From Paenibacillus sp. YYML68 (GTDB lineage Bacteria; Bacillota; Bacilli; Paenibacillales; NBRC-103111), in the NCBI RefSeq assembly GCF_027923405.1, contig NZ_BQYI01000001.1, forward strand, positions 625,001 to 689,000: a stretch of 64,000 nt of DNA, written 5' to 3'. Under the pieces are notes generated by a model, which was not told the origin of the DNA, did no database searches, and saw only the letters and a program-made list of their open reading frames with translations. A program made the translations under genes and the position numbers. Each line of letters begins with the position of its first letter. Position 1 is the stretch's first letter. This document shows, one piece after another, positions 21,040-28,006 of the stretch.

Positions 21040-21492
21040 ATGGGACGCAGACGAAGAGGCGTAATGTCCGAAGACTTCAAGTATGAGCTGGCGAAGGATC
21101 TTGGGTTCTACGAGCAGGTAGAGCGTGAGGGCTGGGGAAGTATTCGTACGAAGGATGCAGGTAATATGGTGAAGCGGGCGATTCAAATTGCAGAGGAAGC
21201 GCTGGTGAAGCAGATGGCTACTCAGAGCCCGACCTACAGCGGAGTCCATGCCAACACCTATCGTCAAGCACAGCCTTACCAAGCTCCTGTAGGAGCGAGA
21301 CTCAGCGCGCGGGGTGTACGTGATATGGAGCCGCAGTCGAGCCAGCATGGCTATATGCCGATGCAGCCGCCGGCTTCCATTGTGCCGCAGCCAAGGCCGC
21401 AAGCGCAATCGGTTCCGGTTCATCCGCTACCTTTCTTTGTGGCAGATCAGCAGCAAGCGGCTCGACAAGGCTCGACGCATTTTTACCAATAG
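21040..21492 (+). CDS. sspF: small acid-soluble spore protein SspF with long C-terminal extension
   Basis: The first 60 residues are a textbook alpha/beta-type [26 protein letters not shown] and [18 protein letters not shown]. Such proteins coat forespore DNA, force an A-like form and protect it from UV and heat. The Bacillus protein ends there at about 61 residues. Here it continues to 150 residues with a tail rich in Pro, Gln, Ala and Tyr (for example PQPRPQAQ), probably unfolded. ATG 21040 has AAGGGAGG upstream; an in-frame ATG at 20947 is upstream of the sigma-G start site and is not used. A strong hairpin terminator follows. Confidence 0.9.
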   Translation: MGRRRRGVMSEDFKYELAKDLGFYEQVEREGWGSIRTKDAGNMVKRAIQIAEEALVKQMATQSPTYSGVHANTYRQAQPYQAPVGARLSARGVRDMEPQSSQHGYMPMQPPASIVPQPRPQAQSVPVHPLPFFVADQQQAARQGSTHFYQ

Positions 21493-21506
21493 CAGCTCAC
21501 ACGGTT

Positions 21507-21546
21507 AAGCTAGGGTGGCGCACGGTGCCGCTTTAGCTTTTTTTTG
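21507..21546 (+). terminator. terminator after sspF
   Basis: AAGCTAGGGTGGC pairs with GCCGCTTTAGCTT (several G-U pairs), then a T-run. Confidence 0.88.
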
Positions 21547-21648
21547 TCCTCGATTTGGTATAGTATTAGTGCAAAGGCATTCGGCCGACAAAATGAGGAA
21601 GAAGCGTTAAGTTACCTAGAAAGTCAGACCGTGCAAAGTAGGTGTTGT

Positions 21649-22503
21649 ATGAAGGTGTTCGAGAAGGCGCCGGCCAAGATCAATTTGTCGCTGGACGTGC
21701 TACATAAACGAAGTGATGGGTATCACGAGGTTGAGATGATTATGACGATGGTCGATCTCGCGGACCGACTGGAGATGCAGGAGCTTCCCCGCGATACGAT
21801 CATTATTTCCAGTCAAGCCGGCTACATACCGCTGGATGAGAAGAATTTGGCCTTCCAGGCAGCTCGTCTGATCAAGGAGCGGTACCAGGTCAAGCAAGGG
21901 GTCTACATTCATCTGGATAAAAAAATTCCGGTCGCCGCCGGTCTAGCAGGCGGTAGCTCGGATGCGGCAGCGGCGCTGCGCGGCCTGAACAGGCTGTGGA
22001 GGCTCGGCATCGGTACAGAGGAGCTGCAGAAGCTCGGGGCTGAGCTCGGCTCGGATGTGCCCTTCTGTGTCACGGGCGGCACCGCTGTGGCGCGTGGGCG
22101 CGGTGAGAAGCTCGAGCATATCGAGTCGCCTCCCCAGTGCTGGGTCGTACTGGCGAAGCCTCCGATCAACGTATCGACGTCGGAAATATACGGCAAGCTG
22201 AAGGCTTCGGAGATTCAGAGGCATCCATCGACTGCGAATGTGATCCAAGCGATTCAGGAGAAGCGATTCGACCTGCTCTGCCAGGAGCTCGGCAACGTGC
22301 TGGAGGAAGTGACGCTTCGTCTGTATCCGGAGGTGCGTCAGCTGAAGGACATTATGACACGTCTGGGTGCAGACGGTGTGCTTATGTCGGGCAGCGGCCC
22401 GACGGTGTTCGGCCTGGTGTCGAAGGAAGCTAAAATTCCGCGCATCTATAATGGGCTTCGCGGCTTCTGTAAAGATGTATACGTCGTTCGTCTTCTCACA
22501 TGA
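21649..22503 (+). CDS. ispE: 4-diphosphocytidyl-2-C-methyl-D-erythritol kinase
   Basis: A 284-residue GHMP kinase of the MEP isoprenoid pathway that phosphorylates the 2-hydroxyl of CDP-methylerythritol. N-terminal [11 protein letters not shown] (about residues 6-16), ATP loop [21 protein letters not shown] (about 91-111), and C-terminal [10 protein letters not shown] are all present. The frame opens at 21544 but family alignment favours ATG 21649, [13 protein letters not shown]; the ribosome binding site GTAGGTG is weak. It supplies precursors for the undecaprenyl carrier. It lies between sspF and purR as in B. subtilis. Confidence 0.95.
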   Translation: MKVFEKAPAKINLSLDVLHKRSDGYHEVEMIMTMVDLADRLEMQELPRDTIIISSQAGYIPLDEKNLAFQAARLIKERYQVKQGVYIHLDKKIPVAAGLAGGSSDAAAALRGLNRLWRLGIGTEELQKLGAELGSDVPFCVTGGTAVARGRGEKLEHIESPPQCWVVLAKPPINVSTSEIYGKLKASEIQRHPSTANVIQAIQEKRFDLLCQELGNVLEEVTLRLYPEVRQLKDIMTRLGADGVLMSGSGPTVFGLVSKEAKIPRIYNGLRGFCKDVYVVRLLT

Positions 22504-22553
22504 TGATGTAATTATTTATAACATATATGTAACAAAAAAAATCATGAACCTTC

Positions 22554-22582
22554 TTGATCAAAGCCGTATAAAGATGTTATAT
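22554..22582 (+). promoter_or_regulatory. probable purR promoter
   Basis: TTGATC (22554-22559), 17 bases, TTATAT (22577-22582). Fair -35 and -10 matches. A consensus-like TATAAT at 22589-22594 has no good -35 at normal spacing. Confidence 0.45.
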
Positions 22583-22591
22583 TTTCAATAT

Positions 22592-22604
22592 AATATTCGG
22601 ATTT
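22592..22604 (-). promoter_or_regulatory. PurBox-like operator before purR
   Basis: Read on the minus strand AAATCCGAATATT matches the PurBox AWWWCCGAACWWT at 12 of 13 positions. It lies at the predicted start of the purR transcript, fitting the autoregulation known for B. subtilis purR. Confidence 0.65.
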
Positions 22605-22639
22605 TTGTGGCTTGTGGTCCGGCATAAGGGGGTTCTCCA

Positions 22640-23482
22640 TTGAAAAAACTAAAAAGAAGCGCAAGATTGGTGGAAATGACTCAATACTTGCTCATTCGCC
22701 CCCACACTCTGATTCCGTTAACGACCTTTGCAGACCGATATTCTTCGGCCAAGTCTTCGATCAGCGAGGATCTGGCTATCATAAAGGAAGTTTTCGAGGA
22801 GGAAGGCCTCGGGGAGCTGCAGACGCTTGCGGGTGCGGCAGGAGGCGTACAATACATACCGAAGGTGGCGCCGCATAACGCTCTTGAATTCGTGCAGCAG
22901 CTGTGTCGCCAGCTCGAGCAGCCTGAGCGTATTTTGCCTGGGGGCTACTTATATATGTCTGATGTTCTCGGTCAGCCGATGATTCTGAATGAAGCGGGCA
23001 AAATATTCGCCTCTGCGTTCGCGAGGAAGGACATCGATGTCGTCATGACCGTGGAGACGAAGGGGATTCCGCTCGCCTATGCGACGGCAACTTACTTGAA
23101 TTTGCCTGTCGTCATCGTCCGCAGAGACAGCAAGGTGACCGAAGGCTCGGTCGTGAGCATTAATTACGTATCCGGCTCGACGAAGCGGATTCAGACGATG
23201 TCGCTTGCGCGTCGCGCGTTGAAGGAGCAATCCCGCGTCCTCATTATCGACGACTTCATGCGTGTCGGCGGAACGATTCAAGGGATGATGGACTTGCTGC
23301 AGGAGTTTAAGGCATCGGTAGAAGGCGTCGGTGTTTTTGTCGAATCCGGCGAGGTCGAGGAGCATTTAGTCGAAGATTATATTTCGCTGGCGAAGCTCTC
23401 GGCCGTCGATGCGAAGTCGAAGCAGATCAAGGTCGTGCCTGGCACCTACTTCAACAATGTGACAGCGGACGATCTCAGCTAG
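22640..23482 (+). CDS. purR: purine operon repressor PurR
   Basis: The 280-residue Bacillus-type PurR has an N-terminal winged helix (about residues 1-75) and a phosphoribosyltransferase-like domain with the PRPP loop VLIIDDFMRVGGT (about 201-213). It represses purine synthesis genes, and PRPP relieves repression. The TTG start lies 7 bases after AAGGGGG. A PurBox-like site upstream suggests it regulates itself. ridA follows after 21 bases in the same transcript. Confidence 0.96.
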   Translation: MKKLKRSARLVEMTQYLLIRPHTLIPLTTFADRYSSAKSSISEDLAIIKEVFEEEGLGELQTLAGAAGGVQYIPKVAPHNALEFVQQLCRQLEQPERILPGGYLYMSDVLGQPMILNEAGKIFASAFARKDIDVVMTVETKGIPLAYATATYLNLPVVIVRRDSKVTEGSVVSINYVSGSTKRIQTMSLARRALKEQSRVLIIDDFMRVGGTIQGMMDLLQEFKASVEGVGVFVESGEVEEHLVEDYISLAKLSAVDAKSKQIKVVPGTYFNNVTADDLS

Positions 23483-23503
23483 ATATGATTTCAGGAGGGA
23501 GTA

Positions 23504-23896
23504 ATGATGATGTCGATTCAGATTATTAAGACGGAGCAGGCGCCGGCGGCGATTGGTCCTTATTCGCAGGCGATTCAATACGGAAGTCTCCTCTTCACGT
23601 CCGGTCAGATTCCGCTTGGCGTTGATGGGCAGGTGGTGCAGGGCGGCGTTGAGGAGCAGACGCATCAGGTGTTCCGTAACTTGCAGGCAGTGCTGGAGCA
23701 GGCAGGCTCTTCATTCCAGCAAGTCATCAAGGCGACGGTGTTCATCAAAGATATGAACCAGTTCGCACAGGTGAACGAGATTTATGCTTCCTACTTCGGC
23801 GATCATAAGCCAGCAAGATCGACGGTTGAAGTCGCGAGACTGCCGAAGGATGTACTGGTCGAAATTGAGTTGATTGCCGCGATTGCTGTCGAATAA
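23504..23896 (+). CDS. ridA: RidA/YjgF-family enamine/imine deaminase (YabJ)
   Basis: A 130-residue RidA protein, trimeric in known members, that hydrolyses reactive 2-aminoacrylate and related imines. The family arginine lies in [13 protein letters not shown] (about residues 102-114), and GPYSQAI (about 18-24) is conserved. Three ATGs in a row at 23504-23512 follow AGGAGGG; the exact start is uncertain by two codons. In B. subtilis yabJ is needed for full PurR function, and the two genes are adjacent here as well. Confidence 0.95.
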   Translation: MMMSIQIIKTEQAPAAIGPYSQAIQYGSLLFTSGQIPLGVDGQVVQGGVEEQTHQVFRNLQAVLEQAGSSFQQVIKATVFIKDMNQFAQVNEIYASYFGDHKPARSTVEVARLPKDVLVEIELIAAIAVE

Positions 23897-23946
23897 TTTT
23901 GAAAGTATTAAGAATTTGTAAAATTGACTAAATTCGTCGGATGGAA

Positions 23947-23975
23947 GAAGGATTTTGCACTAAAATGTGGAATTA
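23947..23975 (+). promoter_or_regulatory. sigma-H promoter of spoVG
   Basis: GAAGGATTT (23947-23955), 11 bases, GTGGAATTA (23967-23975), full matches to sigma-H RnAGGAWWW and RnnGAATWW. B. subtilis spoVG is the model sigma-H promoter. AbrB repression is expected from that model and not visible here. Confidence 0.85.
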
Positions 23976-24015
23976 CTACCTCAAGTCTTCTAGATGGGAA
24001 AAGGTGGTGAACCTA

Positions 24016-24300
24016 GTGCAAATTACAGACGTCAGGCTGCGTCGGGTCAACTCCGAAGGCAGAATGAAAGCCATTGCTTCCATTACTATTGATAACGAGT
24101 TTGTCGTACACGACATTCGCGTCATTGACGGTAACAACGGCATGTTCGTGGCAATGCCAAGCAAGAGAACTCCAGACGGTGAGTTCAGAGACATCGCGCA
24201 TCCGATTTCCTCCACAACGCGGGAGAAAATTCAGGCCGCTGTTCTCGCGGAGTACGATCGTGCCGCAACGGAAGAAGAAGTTATCGAAGAAGGTGCTTAA
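24016..24300 (+). CDS. spoVG: SpoVG regulator
   Basis: The 94-residue protein matches SpoVG closely ([47 protein letters not shown]). SpoVG is a small nucleic-acid-binding regulator that affects septum placement and sporulation, and virulence and wall genes in other Firmicutes. The frame is open from 23941, but that part contains the sigma-H promoter; GTG 24016 with AGGTGG is the right start by family length. A terminator follows directly. Confidence 0.95.
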   Translation: MQITDVRLRRVNSEGRMKAIASITIDNEFVVHDIRVIDGNNGMFVAMPSKRTPDGEFRDIAHPISSTTREKIQAAVLAEYDRAATEEEVIEEGA

Positions 24301-24312
24301 TTCAGTCTCTCG

Positions 24313-24340
24313 GAGAGCCGGACAGGCTCTCTTTTCTTTT
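24313..24340 (+). terminator. terminator after spoVG
   Basis: GAGAGCC-ggaca-GGCTCTC followed by TTTTCTTTT. Confidence 0.88.
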
Positions 24341-24402
24341 GTACCAAACTAGGCTATATTCAGGATGGATTCGATATTCAACGGTTAGGGGATGAACGAG
24401 CT

Positions 24403-25800
24403 TTGAAGCATATGGGTATCGTACTGGCTGCCGGTCAAGGCAAGCGGATGAAGTCGAAGCTGTATAAGGTGCTGCATCCGGTATGCGGCAAGCCGATGGT
24501 CGGGCATGTCGTGTCAACGCTGGAGAAGCTGCAGGTTTCCCGTACAGTTGTCGTCGTCGGTCACGGCGCTGAGATGGTCAAGGGCTACCTTGGGGATCGT
24601 GCCGAGTACGCGCTGCAGGCTGAGCAGCTCGGCACAGGTCATGCTGTGCTGCAGACGAAGGAGCTTCTAGCCGAGGAGGAGGGTCTGACGATCGTCATCT
24701 GCGGTGATACGCCGCTCGTGTCGGTGGAGACGCTCGAAGGCATGATGACGCTCCATAAGGAGCGGGGAGCAGCGGCGACCATATTGACCGCGGTCGTCGA
24801 CCAGCCGAAGGGATACGGTCGCATCATTCGCGACGACTCCGGTTACGTGACGAAGATTGTGGAGGAGAAGGACTGCAGTGAGGAGCAGCGCCTCGTGCAG
24901 GAGATTAATACGGGCACGTACTGCTTCGATAACCGCAAGCTGTTCGCGGCGCTGTCACAGGTGACGAATCAGAATGCGCAGAATGAGTATTACATCACGG
25001 ACGTCATCGCCATCTTGAACGGGCAGGGGGAGCGGGTTGACGGCTACGTGCTCGCCGATAGTGCCGAGTCAATCGGCGTGAACGATCGTCTGGCGCTGGC
25101 CGAGGCGGAGCAGGCGATGCGCACGCGCATTAACCGCAACCATATGCTGAACGGCGTCACGATCATCGATCCGGCGAGCACTTATATCGAAGCGGATGTG
25201 CAGATCGGAGCGGATACGGTCATCTACCCAGGCACAGTGCTGCGCGGCGAGACGGTTATCGGCGAAGACTGTGTGCTCGGACCGCAGACCGATATTGCGG
25301 ACAGCCGTCTGGATGCGGGCGTCACGGTGAAGCAGTCGGTGCTGCAGGAGGCCGTCGCAGGCAAGGGCTCGACAATCGGGCCGTTCGCTTACTTGAGACC
25401 GGGAGCAGAGCTTGGGCAGAAGGTGAAGATCGGTGATTTCGTTGAGATCAAGAATGCGAAGCTCGGCGACGAGACGAAGGTATCTCACCTGAGCTACGTC
25501 GGCGACGCGGTCATTGGGCGTAATGTCAATGTCGGCTGTGGCGCGATCACGGTCAATTACGACGGCTTCAACAAGCAGGTGACGATCGTCGAGGACGACG
25601 CGTTCGTTGGCAGCAACGTCAACCTGATCGCGCCTGTCGTTGTCGGTAAGGGCGCCTACGTCGTGGCGGGCTCGACGATTACGCACAATATTGAAGCTGG
25701 CGACCTTGCGATTGCCCGGGAGCGCCAGGTGAACAAGGCGGGCTACGCCGACAAGCTGCGGGCGAAGTTCGCTGCCAAGAAGGCTCAGGAGAAGAAGTAG
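24403..25800 (+). CDS. glmU: bifunctional GlmU (GlcNAc-1-P acetyltransferase/uridyltransferase)
   Basis: The 465-residue enzyme makes UDP-GlcNAc for peptidoglycan. Its N-terminal half is a nucleotidyltransferase with LAAGQGKRMKSKLYK (about residues 8-22) and CGDTPL (about 104-109). The C-terminal half is a left-handed beta-helix acetyltransferase of hexapeptide repeats (about 255-450). The start is TTG 24403, 11 bases after AGGGG; ATG 24412 is in frame but badly spaced. In B. subtilis prs and ctc follow; here prs is missing and ctc follows after 155 bases. Confidence 0.97.
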   Translation: MKHMGIVLAAGQGKRMKSKLYKVLHPVCGKPMVGHVVSTLEKLQVSRTVVVVGHGAEMVKGYLGDRAEYALQAEQLGTGHAVLQTKELLAEEEGLTIVICGDTPLVSVETLEGMMTLHKERGAAATILTAVVDQPKGYGRIIRDDSGYVTKIVEEKDCSEEQRLVQEINTGTYCFDNRKLFAALSQVTNQNAQNEYYITDVIAILNGQGERVDGYVLADSAESIGVNDRLALAEAEQAMRTRINRNHMLNGVTIIDPASTYIEADVQIGADTVIYPGTVLRGETVIGEDCVLGPQTDIADSRLDAGVTVKQSVLQEAVAGKGSTIGPFAYLRPGAELGQKVKIGDFVEIKNAKLGDETKVSHLSYVGDAVIGRNVNVGCGAITVNYDGFNKQVTIVEDDAFVGSNVNLIAPVVVGKGAYVVAGSTITHNIEAGDLAIARERQVNKAGYADKLRAKFAAKKAQEKK

Positions 25801-25884
25801 TCCACTTGGATAACAGTAGGCTCTGAGAGATCTTGGTTCTGGCTACGCCAAATGCATTTATATTTTTTTAAGCTGGAAGGTTTT

Positions 25885-25946
25885 AGACCTCCTTCGATTT
25901 GGGCAAAGTAGTAGAAGCTACGCATGTGCCCAATTGAAGGAGGTCT
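25885..25946 (+). promoter_or_regulatory. leader stem that buries the rplY Shine-Dalgarno
   Basis: AGACCTCCTTC (25885-25895) pairs perfectly with GAAGGAGGTCT (25936-25946), and GATTTGGGCA continues the stem against TGCCCAATT with one bulge, giving about 20 base pairs. A small GTAG-aag-CTAC hairpin sits in the loop. The 3' strand includes the AAGGAGG ribosome binding site of rplY, so the folded leader should block translation. No T-run follows, so it is not a terminator. Confidence 0.85.
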
Positions 25947-25955
25947 ATTGATCAT

Positions 25956-26597
25956 ATGGCATCTACATTGAAAGCAGAAGCGCGCAACGGCAGTACGAAG
26001 GGTGACCGCAACAAGCTGCGCGCGCAAGGTAAGGTTCCGGCGGTCGTCTACGGCAAGAAGGTGTCCCAGACCTCGATTGCGATCGACCAGAAGGAGCTTC
26101 TCGCCCTCTTGAAAATTAATCCTCATGCGATCATTGAGCTGGACGTGCCAGAGGTCGGCAAGCAGCCGGTCATGATTAACGAAATTCAGCGTGATTATAT
26201 TACGCGCCAGCTGCTCCATATCGACTTCCACCAGATCAATATGGATGAGCCGGTCAATACGACCGTTCGCTTGGACTTCGTCGGCGATCCTGCAGGCGTT
26301 CAGGCTGGAGGCATTCTGCAGATTCAGCGCCACGAAATCGACATTCGCTGCTTACCGACGCAAATTCCGTCGTCGATCCCAGTCGACATCAACGGACTTG
26401 AGGTGGGCGAAAATATGTTCGTATCGCAAATTCAGGTGCCTTCCCATGTCGAAATGAAGACCGACGCCAACGACGTTGTCGCGACGATCCTCAGCCCGCA
26501 GAAGGCGGAGCCGGAGACGTCACCTAGCGAGCCGATTGAGGTAGCGGATACAGCCGTTGCCAAGACCGAGGCGGAGAAGGCCGAGGAGCCAGTATAA
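25956..26597 (+). CDS. rplY: 50S ribosomal protein L25/general stress protein Ctc
   Basis: A 213-residue long-form L25 (TL5/CTC). The N-terminal 5S-rRNA-binding domain (about residues 1-92, with GKVPAVVYG) is followed by the C-terminal beta domain (about 95-185) and an acidic, Ala/Glu-rich tail. It binds 5S rRNA in the large subunit, and Bacillus Ctc is a sigma-B stress protein. The ATG is 12 bases after AAGGAGG, and that ribosome binding site lies in the long leader stem. Confidence 0.95.
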   Translation: MASTLKAEARNGSTKGDRNKLRAQGKVPAVVYGKKVSQTSIAIDQKELLALLKINPHAIIELDVPEVGKQPVMINEIQRDYITRQLLHIDFHQINMDEPVNTTVRLDFVGDPAGVQAGGILQIQRHEIDIRCLPTQIPSSIPVDINGLEVGENMFVSQIQVPSHVEMKTDANDVVATILSPQKAEPETSPSEPIEVADTAVAKTEAEKAEEPV

Positions 26598-26642
26598 ATC
26601 TCAAGCTCGTGACCGTATGACCACGTCATCCCATTGAACGTC

Positions 26643-26688
26643 AAGCGCAGCATGTCTCAAGTGATCCTTGAGCGTCCTGCGCTTTTTT
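26643..26688 (+). terminator. terminator after rplY
   Basis: Nested stem AAGCGCAG...CTCAAG-tgatc-CTTGAG...CTGCGCTT followed by TTTT. Confidence 0.92.
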
Positions 26689-26780
26689 CATTAGAACGGG
26701 CCGGGGAAGGGAGGATGTGGCAAGGGCTGAGCAATTCAGGTATGATGGGAAGCAAGTAGCGTTGAAGGGAGCAGGCGAAG

Positions 26781-27341
26781 TTGAAATGGTTTGTAGGACT
26801 CGGGAATCCGGGCAAGCAGTATGAATCGACGCGCCACAATATTGGCTTTATGGCGCTTGATCGGTTTGCGGAGCGGCATAGCATCAAGATCACTTCAAGC
26901 AAGTGCAAGGGACTGCTCGGTGAAGGGGTTATCGGCGGGCAGAAGGTGTATCTGCTGAAGCCGCAGACGTATATGAACTTGTCGGGGGAGTCGATGCGCT
27001 CGTTCATGGACTTCTATAAAGCGTCGATTGAAGATCTGATCGTCATTTATGACGATCTGGACACGCCGTTCGGCAGCATCCGGCTTCGGTATCAGGGCAG
27101 CGCGGGCGGACATAACGGCATCAAGTCGACGATTGCACATCTCGGTACCCAGTCGTTCAATCGGATTCGGATGGGCATCTCCCGGCCTGCGCCGGGGCGT
27201 GATATTGCTGATTACGTGCTGCACACGTTCTCGAAGGAGGAATTCGCGGGGATGCCGGCTGTACTGGATCGTACCTGTGACGCGATGGAGCATGCGCTGT
27301 CGCATCCGTTCGAGACGACGATGGCGAAGTTTAACGCTTAG
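26781..27341 (+). CDS. pth: peptidyl-tRNA hydrolase
   Basis: The 186-residue enzyme cleaves peptidyl-tRNA released from stalled ribosomes. Catalytic H19 is in STRHNIGF, N9 in GLGNPG, and the substrate-binding QTYMNLSG and GGHNGIKS segments are present. Start is TTG 26781, 9 bases after AAGGGAG. B. subtilis pth (spoVC) lies in the same place before fin and mfd, and conditional mutants there fail in spore coat formation. Confidence 0.97.
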   Translation: MKWFVGLGNPGKQYESTRHNIGFMALDRFAERHSIKITSSKCKGLLGEGVIGGQKVYLLKPQTYMNLSGESMRSFMDFYKASIEDLIVIYDDLDTPFGSIRLRYQGSAGGHNGIKSTIAHLGTQSFNRIRMGISRPAPGRDIADYVLHTFSKEEFAGMPAVLDRTCDAMEHALSHPFETTMAKFNA

Positions 27342-27414
27342 CGAACGGTTGGTCGAGCTGGGTACGTACCAGGCGGGATACGTGGCAGTAGCCTGTATGA
27401 TAGGTGTGGATACA

Positions 27415-27444
27415 GTATGCATTTTTGCCATGAATGGCTAATCT
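27415..27444 (+). promoter_or_regulatory. candidate sigma-F promoter of fin
   Basis: GTATG (27415-27419), 16 bases, GGCTAATCT (27436-27444). The -35 and the spacing fit sigma-F, while the -10 matches partially. Bacillus fin is sigma-F dependent. Confidence 0.4.
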
Positions 27445-27512
27445 CCGACTCGGATGGGAATAATGGTGCTAAGTACCGCTTTGCTCGGTGAAGCGCTAGG
27501 GAGGTTAGCCGT

Positions 27513-27743
27513 ATGGCCATTACGTACAAATGTCGACATTGCAGCACGCTTATTGGAGAAATTCGTCACGGCGAAGTGAATGAATTTCAGCTCGGCTTCC
27601 ATTTCTTGACCCCTGAGGAACGTAGAGATATAATATCGTATGACCCATCTGGGGATATCACCGTTAAGGTGGTTTGCGATTACTGCAAGCAAGCGTTGGA
27701 AGCCAACCCGGAGCTATCGCTCCTCGCGAACCCGTTGCAATAA
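27513..27743 (+). CDS. fin: anti-sigma-F factor Fin
   Basis: A 76-residue zinc-ribbon-like protein with CRHC (about residues 7-10) and CDYC (about 55-58), matching Fin (YabK). Fin binds core RNA polymerase competitively with sigma-F and helps the switch to sigma-G in the forespore. AGGGAGG precedes the ATG. Gene order pth-fin-mfd is that of Bacillus, and a terminator separates it from mfd. Confidence 0.93.
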   Translation: MAITYKCRHCSTLIGEIRHGEVNEFQLGFHFLTPEERRDIISYDPSGDITVKVVCDYCKQALEANPELSLLANPLQ

Positions 27744-27831
27744 GCGCTCGCGGTCGTCCGTCTTGCAGGCGGAAGCCCGACGCAAGATAGGGTATCGCGT
27801 ATCGGCTGAACGGCTTACAGGATGAAGACCG

Positions 27832-27863
27832 GCCTAAAGCGATTGTCGCTCTAGGCTTTTTTT
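27832..27863 (+). terminator. terminator after fin
   Basis: GCCTAAAGCGA-ttg-TCGCTCTAGGC followed by a T-run. Confidence 0.92.
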
Positions 27864-28006
27864 AGAGTTCAGGCAACGATGCCGCCCGCATGGTACATTG
27901 TTTTAGAGCATGCATGTAAGTCGAGGAAGGTCTGCTGCGTTGCTGTTGGGCGTAGAGGCTGTGTATACGGGATGCATAAGAAGCTGGCGGTAATAGGTGG
28001 AGAGGG

